This document shows positions 1-7,008 of a stretch of 64,000 nucleotides of DNA, one piece after another (within the stretch, counting starts at the first letter, position 1; each line of letters begins with the position of its first letter). The stretch covers positions 496-64,495 of the forward strand of contig NZ_SOFP01000072.1 of assembly GCF_004402785.1 (NCBI RefSeq). Reading direction: 5' to 3'. Source of the stretch: Cryobacterium algoritolerans (lineage in GTDB: Bacteria; Actinomycetota; Actinomycetes; Actinomycetales; Microbacteriaceae). The translations under genes and the position numbers were made by a program. The notes beneath the pieces were generated by a model that was not told the origin of the DNA, ran no database searches, and was given only the letters and a program-made list of their open reading frames with translations.

Positions 1-3
1 CCG

Positions 4-123
4 GGTGGTCGAGCTCGTTGAGACCGGGTGGTCGAGCTCGTCGAGACCCGGCGGTCAAGCCCGTCAAGACCCGGTCGTCGAGCCCGTCGAGACCCGGGTG
101 GGATCTCGACAGGCTCGATCACC
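4..123. repeat. Short palindromic repeat cluster (GGTGGTCGAGCTCGTTGAGACC family)
   Basis: Four direct copies of a 22-24 base unit of the form GGTGGTCGAGCTCGTYGAGACC lie at about 4-25, 27-48, 50-72 and 73-95. A fifth, inverted copy lies at 99-123. Copies 3 and 4 diverge at several positions. The unit has dyad symmetry (GGTctcGAC / GTCgagACC). Relatives of the same sequence recur at 21450-21612, at the other end of the flagellar cluster. From memory, repeats of this type are scattered between genes in many Microbacteriaceae. A role as a bidirectional terminator or REP-like element is inference. Confidence 0.75.
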
Positions 124-221
124 GCAGCGAAGCATCCGCCAGTGGCCCCCAGAATGAGGCACACCGCCCAGTGAAACAGCGGGATCGCGCAGCCCCGCAC
201 TATTTCTTCCTAAGAATCCCC

Positions 222-248
222 TTACTTTGCTAACGCGGTGGTCGATAG
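222..248 (+). promoter_or_regulatory. Sigma-28-like promoter of the flgB operon
   Basis: TTAC (222-225), a 15-base spacer, then GTCGATAG (241-248). The FliA/SigD/WhiG consensus is TAAA-N15-GCCGATAA. Two further copies of the same design precede flbD-motA and fliM, which makes chance unlikely. Transcription would start near 255, leaving a leader of about 68 bases before the GTG of flgB. Not experimentally shown. Confidence 0.55.
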
Positions 249-322
249 CAAGGAACGAGCAGGGATAGCTCAACCTCAGGCCACGGATCGGCCGTCTTCA
301 TTTGACGACGAATCGGGAAACC

Positions 323-664
323 GTGCTTGAATCCGTGACCGCCACCGCGCTATCCAGCGCCCTGGACGGACTGGCCCTGCGCCAGCGCACCATCGCGAAC
401 AACATCGCCAACGTGAACACCCCGAACTACCACGCCAAGCGCGTCGCATTCGAGGCTGCCCTGGCCAAGTCGGTCGCAGCGGGCGACGGTCGCACGAATG
501 CGACGACCGCAAGCTCGCTCGAGCCCACCCGCCTCGACGGCAACAACGTCAACCTCGACACCGAGACCCTCTCCAACACCGAGACGGTGCTGCGCTACCA
601 GTTCGCGGCCCAGGCCGTCAACAACCCGTTCAGCGCGATGCGCGCCGCGATGCGGACCAACTGA
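323..664 (+). CDS. flgB: Flagellar basal-body rod protein FlgB
   Basis: Proximal rod subunit, exported by the flagellar type III system and built on the MS ring/FliE. The GTG start at 323 gives 113 residues beginning MLESVTATAL, the usual FlgB length and N-terminus; an in-frame TTG at 302 would add seven atypical residues. The rod/hook signature NNIANVNTP is at residues 26-34, and the helical C-terminus ends AMRAAMRTN. First gene of the long flagellar operon; flgC starts 13 bases after its stop. A sigma-28-like promoter lies 75 bases upstream. Confidence 0.93.
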   Translation: MLESVTATALSSALDGLALRQRTIANNIANVNTPNYHAKRVAFEAALAKSVAAGDGRTNATTASSLEPTRLDGNNVNLDTETLSNTETVLRYQFAAQAVNNPFSAMRAAMRTN

Positions 665-677
665 TGGGCGCGCATTC

Positions 678-1070
678 ATGAGCATCGACGCGATCGGCAT
701 CGCCGGCACCGGCCTCACCCTGCACCGCAAGTGGCTCGACGCGGTCGCCGACAACATCGCCAACGTCAACACGGTCACCCCCACCAGCGGCAAGGCCTTC
801 CAGGCCCGCTACATCGTCGCCCAGGAGGGCCAGGGCGTCACCGGCGCCTACGTCTCCGGCACCGCGCTCGGCTCGGAGACGGGCATCCTCGCCTCCGACC
901 CCAGCAACCCGCTCGCGGATGCCAACGGCAACGTTCGTCGCCCCGACATCGACCTCGGCGAGCAGATGGGCGAACTGATCATGGCCCAGCGCGGCTACCA
1001 GGCCAACGCCGCCGTCGTCGACCGCGCCAAGACCAGCTACGAAGCAGCACTTCAGATCGGACGTGGCTGA
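678..1070 (+). CDS. flgC: Flagellar basal-body rod protein FlgC
   Basis: Second proximal rod protein, 130 residues. The ATG at 678 was chosen because it puts the rod motif DNIANVNT at residues 25-32, as in other FlgC proteins; the same frame stays open upstream but overlaps flgB and is not FlgC-like. The C-terminal half carries MGELIMAQRGYQANA, the conserved coiled-coil region shared by rod and hook proteins. Its stop codon overlaps the fliE start (ATGA), so translation is probably coupled. Confidence 0.95.
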   Translation: MSIDAIGIAGTGLTLHRKWLDAVADNIANVNTVTPTSGKAFQARYIVAQEGQGVTGAYVSGTALGSETGILASDPSNPLADANGNVRRPDIDLGEQMGELIMAQRGYQANAAVVDRAKTSYEAALQIGRG

Positions 1071-1375
1071 TGACCATCGGCGCAATCCCCGCTGTTCAGT
1101 CAGTGGCTGGCACCGGCTACCTGCCCGGCGTGCAAAACAGCCAGCCCACCGACGGTGCGAGCTTCGGCTCCGCCCTCGCCGGCGCCGTCGACAACCTGCA
1201 GGCTTTGCAGTCCACCTCCAATACCCTCGCGGTGCAGGCGGTCACCGGAAACCTCAACGACATCCACGCCGCGACGATCGCGTCGACCAGGGCGCAGGTC
1301 TCCCTTGAACTGGTCGCAGCGGTGCGTAACAAGGGTGTCGACGCGTTCAACGAGATCATGAGGATGCAGGCCTGA
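1070..1375 (+). CDS. fliE: Flagellar hook-basal body protein FliE
   Basis: Adaptor between the MS ring and the rod and one of the first type III flagellar substrates. It has 101 residues. The C-terminus (VSLELVAAVRNKGVDAFNEIMRMQ) has the conserved FliE shape ending in a QMxV-like helix. The ATG overlaps the flgC stop, and the TGA overlaps the ATG of fliF. The flgB-flgC-fliE-fliF order is the standard early flagellar arrangement. Confidence 0.93.
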   Translation: MTIGAIPAVQSVAGTGYLPGVQNSQPTDGASFGSALAGAVDNLQALQSTSNTLAVQAVTGNLNDIHAATIASTRAQVSLELVAAVRNKGVDAFNEIMRMQA

Positions 1376-2988
1376 TGCCCCGCCCCATTACGTCGGTCTT
1401 CGCCAACATCGCTCGCAACATCCGTGAATTCACCGTCGCCCAGCGCACGGTCGCCATCATCGGGGTCGCCGTGCTCGCGCTCGGCATTGCCGCCCTCACC
1501 ATGTGGGCCAGTAAGCCGGCCTACACGCCCCTGTTCTCCGGTCTCAGCGGCTCCGACGCGAACACCATCGTCGACCAGTTGCGCACCGACAGCGTGCCCT
1601 ACGAGCTCAGCGACGGCGGCGCCACGATCATGGTGCCGCAGGAGAACGTCTACGACGAACGCCTCAAGAGCGCCGCGGCCGGCCTGCCCTCCTCGAGCAC
1701 CGGCGGCTACTCGCTGCTCGACAAGATGGGCGTCACCGCCTCCGAGTTCCAGCAGTCGGTCACCTACAAGCGGGCGCTCGAGGGCGAACTGGCCAACACG
1801 GTCCAGGCCATGAAGGGTGTCAAGACCGCGTCCGTGCGTCTTGCGATCCCCAAGGACACAGTGTTCGCGTCGGAGAAGACCGACCCCACCGCATCCGTCT
1901 TCGTCGAAACGCAGGCCGGCGTCACCCTCAACTCCGACCAGGTGCAGGCGATCGTGCACCTGACCAGCGCGTCCATCGACGGCATGAAGCCCACCGACGT
2001 GGCCGTCATCGACGCCAAGGGTGTCGTGCTCTCCGCCGTCGGCGTCGGCGCCACCGGCTCCGCGGACCAGCAGGCCGGCGACTACGAGCAGCGCGTGCGC
2101 GGCGCCGTCCAGGCCATGCTCGACAAGGTGGTCGGGCCCGGCAACGCCACCGTCGTCGTCGCCGCCGACATGAGCACCCAGTCCGCACAGCGGGTCGAAG
2201 AATCCTTCACCACCCCCACGAACACGCCCACGCTCAACGAGGCCGTCAAGACCGAGACCTACTCGGGTGCCGGTGCCAGCGGCGCCGCGGCCGGCGTTCT
2301 CGGGCCAGACAACATCGCCGTTCCTGCCGGAACCGGCAAGGACGGCTCCTTCACCTCCGCCGACACCACCAAGAACAACGCGGTCAACAAAGTCACCGAA
2401 ACCCGCACCATCCCGGCCGGCCAGATCAACCGCCAGACCGTCTCGGTCGCGGTGAACGCCGACGCCGTCGGCAAGCTCAATGTGTCCGACGTCACCTCCC
2501 TGGTCTCCTCCGCCGCCGGAATCGACGCCAAGCGTGGCGACGCCGTCACGGTCGAGGTCGTCAGCTTCAACGCCGCCGGTGCCACGGATGCCGCCACCGC
2601 CCTCAAGGCCGCCGACGCCTCGGCAGCGGCCGACCGCTTCTCGGAGATCCTGCGCATCGGCATCATCACCGCCGGCATCGTCATCACCTTCGTGCTCGGC
2701 CTCATCCTCTATGCCCGTCGCTCGCGCCGGCAGAGCCGCGAAGCGATCGAGCTCGACGAGCTGATCGAGGCCCGCCCGGTGCTCGCCGCGGCGAACGTCC
2801 CGTTCGGGATCACCGCCCAGAACAGTCCGATCATGATCGACCCGACCCCCACGGTCGCCTACGGCGTCAGCGGAGCCACCGGCGAAGCCGACCGGATGCG
2901 GGTCGAGATCGATTCCCTCGCCCAGCGTGACCCGGCCCGCACCGCCGAGTTCCTGCGCGGCCTGATGGATGACCGGCAGCCCGCATGA
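1375..2988 (+). CDS. fliF: Flagellar MS-ring protein FliF
   Basis: 537-residue membrane protein that forms the MS ring, the base on which rod, switch and export gate assemble. An N-terminal membrane segment lies at about residues 25-45 and a second at about 425-447, followed by basic ARRSRRQS. Between them are the periplasmic ring-building domains, with the typical YTPLFSGLS near residue 50. The cytoplasmic tail ends in ARTAEFLRGLMDD, the FliG-binding segment. Full length for the family. Overlaps fliE by one base and fliG by four. Confidence 0.96.
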   Translation: MPRPITSVFANIARNIREFTVAQRTVAIIGVAVLALGIAALTMWASKPAYTPLFSGLSGSDANTIVDQLRTDSVPYELSDGGATIMVPQENVYDERLKSAAAGLPSSSTGGYSLLDKMGVTASEFQQSVTYKRALEGELANTVQAMKGVKTASVRLAIPKDTVFASEKTDPTASVFVETQAGVTLNSDQVQAIVHLTSASIDGMKPTDVAVIDAKGVVLSAVGVGATGSADQQAGDYEQRVRGAVQAMLDKVVGPGNATVVVAADMSTQSAQRVEESFTTPTNTPTLNEAVKTETYSGAGASGAAAGVLGPDNIAVPAGTGKDGSFTSADTTKNNAVNKVTETRTIPAGQINRQTVSVAVNADAVGKLNVSDVTSLVSSAAGIDAKRGDAVTVEVVSFNAAGATDAATALKAADASAAADRFSEILRIGIITAGIVITFVLGLILYARRSRRQSREAIELDELIEARPVLAAANVPFGITAQNSPIMIDPTPTVAYGVSGATGEADRMRVEIDSLAQRDPARTAEFLRGLMDDRQPA

Positions 2989-4004
2989 TCGAGGTGAAGG
3001 TTCCCCTCACGGGAACGCAGAAGGTCGCCGTTGTCCTGATGAACATGGACCGCCAGCGCGCCTCCGAAGTGATGAAGCAGTTCACTGAGGCCGAGGCCGC
3101 CGACATCGCCGCCGAGATCGTGCAGCTGCGCCGGGTCGACCCCGAGGTCACCGAGACGACGGTGCTGGAGTTCCACGACATCACCGTGAAGGGCGCCCGC
3201 AACCCGCGCGGCGGCCACGCGTTCGCGGTCGGCCTGCTCGAGGCATCCTTCGGCGCCGAGAAGGCCGCCGGCGTGATGACTAGGGTGGCGTCGTCGATGG
3301 CCGGCAAGGCCTTCGAGTTCCTCGATACCGCCGAGCCGCTCCAGGTGCTCACCCTTCTCGACGGCGAACTCCCGCAGACCATCGCTCTGGTGCTCGCGCA
3401 CCTGCGCCCCGAGCACGCCTCAGCCGTGCTCGCCGGCCTCGACGGTTCCCTGCCGGCCGAGGTCGCCCAGTGCATCGCCACCATGGGCACCGCCACCCCG
3501 GAGGCGATCAAGGTGGTCACCGACACCCTCAAGGGCCGGGTCGGTGCCATCTCCTCGTCCCGGGACACCACCGCGGTGGTCGGCGGCATCCAGCCCCTCG
3601 TCGACATCATCAACCGCGCCGACGTCGCCACCGAACGCGCCCTGCTCGAGGCCCTCGACGCTAGCGACCCGATCCTGGCCGAAGAAGTCCGGTCCCGGAT
3701 GCTGACCTTCGCGGATATCGTCAAACTCGAGAGCCGGGATGTGCAGCAGGTTCTGCGCGGCATCGACGCGGCCGTGCTCGCCGTCGCGATGAAGGGCTCC
3801 GCCGAGGGCGTCACCGAGACCATCCGCACCAACCTGTCCGAGCGCAACCGCGAGATCCTCGACGACGAGGTCAAGGCCATGGCGCCTGTGCGGGTGTCGC
3901 AGGTCGAGGAGGCCCGCGCCACCATCGTGCGCGCCATCCGCGACCTGGCCGCGCAGGGCAGCATCACCGTGCAGCGAGCAGACGAGGATGACTATGTCGT
4001 CTAA
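2985..4004 (+). CDS. fliG: Flagellar motor switch protein FliG
   Basis: Rotor protein of the C-ring that binds FliF and interacts with MotA to generate torque. 339 residues, normal for the family. It opens with TGTQKVAVVLMNMDRQRASEVMKQF, typical FliG N-terminal text, and the C-terminal domain contains MLTFADIVKLESRDVQQVLRGID, the charged-ridge region (the MFxFEDI equivalent is MLTFADI). The ATG overlaps the fliF stop by four bases. The gene ends inside the start of fliH. Confidence 0.96.
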   Translation: MIEVKVPLTGTQKVAVVLMNMDRQRASEVMKQFTEAEAADIAAEIVQLRRVDPEVTETTVLEFHDITVKGARNPRGGHAFAVGLLEASFGAEKAAGVMTRVASSMAGKAFEFLDTAEPLQVLTLLDGELPQTIALVLAHLRPEHASAVLAGLDGSLPAEVAQCIATMGTATPEAIKVVTDTLKGRVGAISSSRDTTAVVGGIQPLVDIINRADVATERALLEALDASDPILAEEVRSRMLTFADIVKLESRDVQQVLRGIDAAVLAVAMKGSAEGVTETIRTNLSERNREILDDEVKAMAPVRVSQVEEARATIVRAIRDLAAQGSITVQRADEDDYVV

Positions 4005-4614
4005 CCGCGGATTCTCCACCCTGTCGTTCCCCACCCTCCGGGACGTCAACCGGGACGTCACTGGTGACCAGGACGACGATCGATCTCGCGCCCGCGGCCA
4101 CGCTGCCGGCTACGCGGCCGGGCTCCGGGCCGCCGCCGAGGAGATCGCCACCAGGGCTGCCCACCTCGAGGCCGAGCACGCCGCGGCCGTGAGCCACGGC
4201 CAGGCCCGGGTCGACCACGCCGTCGCCGTGCTGGGGGCCGCCGCCGCCGCCCTCGACGAGCGCACGGTCCCGGTGCTGCGCGACGCGGAGAACACCCTCG
4301 TCACCACCGCCCTCGACCTCGCCGAGGCGATCATCGGCCACGAACTGGACGACGCCGAGAAGTCCGTCCGGTTCGCCCTGGGCCGCGCCCTCGCGCACTC
4401 GACCGCCGCCCAGCCGCACTCCGTGCGGATGAACCCCGACGACCTGGCCGTGCTCGACCCGGCCACCCGGGCGCAGGCCGGCGTCGACTTCGCGGCGGAC
4501 CCGTCCCTCGCCCGCGGCGACGCGATCACCGAATTCCCCGACGGATTCCTCGACGCCCGCATCGGCACCGCCCTCGCCCGCGCGAAGGCCGTGCTCCTCG
4601 GCGGTGCCTCATGA
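3994..4614 (+). CDS. fliH: Flagellar export apparatus protein FliH
   Basis: Predicted peripheral stator of the export ATPase FliI. Two ATGs (3988 and 3994) are in frame; GAGG at 3984-3987 is correctly spaced (6 bases) only for 3994, giving 206 residues (MSSNRGFSTL). The middle is a long Ala/Glu-rich helical stretch, and the C-terminal half (ALDLAEAIIGHELDD ... VRMNPDDLAVL) matches FliH/YscL-type proteins. It overlaps the end of fliG by 11 bases and fliI by four. The call depends on position as well as on moderate family resemblance. Confidence 0.88.
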   Translation: MSSNRGFSTLSFPTLRDVNRDVTGDQDDDRSRARGHAAGYAAGLRAAAEEIATRAAHLEAEHAAAVSHGQARVDHAVAVLGAAAAALDERTVPVLRDAENTLVTTALDLAEAIIGHELDDAEKSVRFALGRALAHSTAAQPHSVRMNPDDLAVLDPATRAQAGVDFAADPSLARGDAITEFPDGFLDARIGTALARAKAVLLGGAS

Positions 4615-5936
4615 CCCTCACCTGGCAGCCGCAGGCCGCCAGGCTCGGCTCGGCCCTGGCCGCTGCCCGGCCGCAGCGCGTCGGCGTCGTCTCCTCCATC
4701 GTCGGCCTCGGCCTCGAGGTGCGCGGCCTCAACTGCGCCATCGGCGACCTGGTCACCATCGGCGAGCACGGCGAAGTCGACGCGGAAGTGGTCGCAACGA
4801 CCCGTGAGGGCATCCGGTGCATGCCGCTGGGACGGATGACCGGCATCCGCGTCGGTGCCCCGGCCCGCTCGGACGGCGCCCCCGACTTCGTGCCGACCGG
4901 CAGGGGCCTCTTCGGCCGGGTCATCGACGGCCTCGGCCGCCCGATCGACGGCAAAGGCCCGCTCGTCGTCGCCGGCCGGGTCTCCCTCGACCACGACAGC
5001 CCCTCTGCCATGGCGCGCTCTCGCATCGTCACGCCCCTCCAGCTCGGTGTGCGCGTGCTCGACACCCTCACCACGGTTGGCAAGGGCCAGCGGATGGGCC
5101 TGTTCGCCGGCTCGGGCGTCGGCAAGTCGTCGCTTCTCTCCATGATCGCCCGTGGCACCGACGCCGAAGTGTCCGTCATCGCCCTGGTGGGGGAGCGCGG
5201 CCGCGAGGTGCGCGAGTTCCTCGAGGACGACCTCGGCCCGGAGGGCCTGGCCCGCTCGATCGTCGTGGTCTCCACCTCCGACGAACCGGCCATGATGCGC
5301 CTGCGCGCGGCCTTCGTGGCCACCCGGATCGCGGAGTCGTTCCGGGACCAGGGCGCCGACGTCATGCTGATGATGGACTCACTCACCCGCGTGGCCATGG
5401 CCCAGCGCGAAATCGGCCTGTCGGTCGGCGAGCCGCCGGCCACCCGGGGCTACCCACCCTCCACGTTCTCCCTCCTCGCCCGGCTGCTCGAGCGCGCCGG
5501 CACCGACGAGGCCGGCTCGATCACCGGCGTCTACACGGTCCTTGTCGACGGCGACGACCACAACGAGCCGATTGCGGACGCCGCCAGGTCCATCCTCGAC
5601 GGCCACGTCGTGCTCGACCGCAAGCTCGCGGTGCTCGGCCACTTCCCCTCCGTCGACGCCCTCGCCTCGATATCCCGGGTGGCCTCACGGGTCAACAACC
5701 CGCACCAGAACGAGGTCGCCGGCATGCTGCGCAAGGTGCTCGCCGCCCGCCGCAACGCCCAGGACCTGCTCGACGTGGGTGCCTACCGCACCGGCACGAA
5801 CCCGCTGGTCGACGCCGCGGTGGCCCACGAGGGCGCGATCAACGCCTTCCTCCAGCAGCGCATGGACGACCAGACCCCGGCAGCCCTCGCCTGGGACCAG
5901 CTCACCGCCCTCACCGGGCAACTCGGAGGCTTCTGA
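4611..5936 (+). CDS. fliI: Flagellum-specific ATP synthase FliI
   Basis: Hexameric ATPase of the flagellar type III export apparatus. 441 residues. Walker A GSGVGKSS is at about residues 167-174, followed by ALVGERGREVREF, the F-ATPase-beta-like signature. The Walker B region (MLMMDSLTRVAMAQREIG) is near residue 253, with SVGEPPATRGYPPS just after it, a diagnostic export-ATPase string. Starts by a four-base overlap with fliH; the stop overlaps fliJ by one base. Confidence 0.97.
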   Translation: MTLTWQPQAARLGSALAAARPQRVGVVSSIVGLGLEVRGLNCAIGDLVTIGEHGEVDAEVVATTREGIRCMPLGRMTGIRVGAPARSDGAPDFVPTGRGLFGRVIDGLGRPIDGKGPLVVAGRVSLDHDSPSAMARSRIVTPLQLGVRVLDTLTTVGKGQRMGLFAGSGVGKSSLLSMIARGTDAEVSVIALVGERGREVREFLEDDLGPEGLARSIVVVSTSDEPAMMRLRAAFVATRIAESFRDQGADVMLMMDSLTRVAMAQREIGLSVGEPPATRGYPPSTFSLLARLLERAGTDEAGSITGVYTVLVDGDDHNEPIADAARSILDGHVVLDRKLAVLGHFPSVDALASISRVASRVNNPHQNEVAGMLRKVLAARRNAQDLLDVGAYRTGTNPLVDAAVAHEGAINAFLQQRMDDQTPAALAWDQLTALTGQLGGF

Positions 5937-6370
5937 TGGCACGCACCTTCGCCCTCGCCGGACTGCTTCGGCTGCGTCACCTGCAGCAGGACCAGGCCGC
6001 CGGCGACCTTGCCGCCGCCAACGCCGCCGCCCGGGCGAACACCCTGCGCCGGGCACACGCCCGGGCCGCCCTCGAGGTGCTGCCGAGCAACGTCACCGGC
6101 CCGGAGACGCTCTATGCGGTCGCCGCGGCACGGGCCTCCTCCCGCAGCATGCTCTCCGAGATGGATGCCCTCGGCCGCAATTACCAGACGGCCGTCGGCG
6201 AGGCGCAGGCCGCCTACGATGCCACCCGCGCGGAGTCGGTGAGCCTCGAGAAGCTCGAGGGCCGGCACGGCCAGGCGGTCGCCGCCGAAGACCTGCACGC
6301 CGAACAGACCATCCTCGACGAGATCGCCTCCACTTCCTGGCACCGCAACCGCAAGGGCCTGCTCCAATGA
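5936..6370 (+). CDS. fliJ: Flagellar export protein FliJ
   Basis: 144-residue coiled-coil protein, identified mainly by position after fliI, by length and by composition. It is rich in Ala/Arg/Glu with heptad-like helices (LRLRHLQQDQAAGDLAAANA and YDATRAESVSLEKLEGRHG) and has the typical basic tail. In characterised systems FliJ is the stalk of the FliI ATPase and an escort for chaperones. The ATG at 5936 overlaps the fliI stop, and the gene ends four bases into the next CDS. Confidence 0.85.
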   Translation: MARTFALAGLLRLRHLQQDQAAGDLAAANAAARANTLRRAHARAALEVLPSNVTGPETLYAVAAARASSRSMLSEMDALGRNYQTAVGEAQAAYDATRAESVSLEKLEGRHGQAVAAEDLHAEQTILDEIASTSWHRNRKGLLQ

Positions 6371-7008
6371 CGATGGTGGCGATGCTGAGCCGGGTCAGCG
6401 ACATCCGTGCCACCCTGGATCAGCTCTCGAGCGTGGTCGCCCCCACGAAGTCGACGGCCACGACCGCCGCGGGCAGCGTGTCGTCGAGCACGTTCGCGGA
6501 TGCCCTGGCCTCCGCCTCCGCCTCCGGCCCCGCCCAGGCCGGCACGGTCACCGCGAACCCCGGCAGCGCGACCGGCGCCGGGGTGGTGAAGGCCGCGGAG
6601 AAGTACCTCGGCGTTCCTTATGTCTTCGGCGGCGAAGACCGGAGCGGCATGGACTGCTCCGGACTCGTGCAGAAGGTCTACGCGGACATGGGCATCGCGG
6701 TGCCGCGCCTCGTCTCCGGCCAGATGAAGATCGGCACCGAGGTTGCCTCGTTGGCCGAGGCCAAACCGGGCGACCTCATCGTCACCGGCGGCGGCGACCA
6801 CATCCTCATCTACGCCGGCGACCACAAGGTCATCCACGCGCCATACGAGGGCCGCACGGTCAGCAAGGTCGAGGCCTACATGGACGACTCCGAGATCACC
6901 ACGATCCGCCGCGTCATCCCCGATGTCCCGGCGGCCACGAGCACGGCAGGCACGACCGACCTCGTCACCGCGGCCTTCGCCAAGCTGATGAAGGGCGGTT
7001 CCCGATGA
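6367..7008 (+). CDS. NlpC/P60 (C40) peptidoglycan hydrolase within the flagellar operon
   Basis: 213 residues: an Ala/Ser/Thr-rich N-terminus of about 70 residues without a clear signal peptide, then an NlpC/P60 domain. The catalytic triad is visible as Cys97 in GMDCSGLVQ, His145 in GGDHILIYAG and His157 in HAPY. NlpC/P60 enzymes usually cut D-glutamyl-meso-DAP or equivalent peptide bonds in the wall. It overlaps fliJ and fliK by four bases each, so it is a true operon member. The likely job is local opening of the thick wall for the rod, a task done by the FlgJ muramidase in Proteobacteria. Lack of a Sec signal suggests export through the flagellar channel; that is inference. Confidence 0.88.
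   Translation: MTMVAMLSRVSDIRATLDQLSSVVAPTKSTATTAAGSVSSSTFADALASASASGPAQAGTVTANPGSATGAGVVKAAEKYLGVPYVFGGEDRSGMDCSGLVQKVYADMGIAVPRLVSGQMKIGTEVASLAEAKPGDLIVTGGGDHILIYAGDHKVIHAPYEGRTVSKVEAYMDDSEITTIRRVIPDVPAATSTAGTTDLVTAAFAKLMKGGSR

Noticed and set aside
2867-3967. 366-codon - strand frame opposite fliG
   Set aside because: Compositional shadow with no recognisable protein; fliG is unambiguous.
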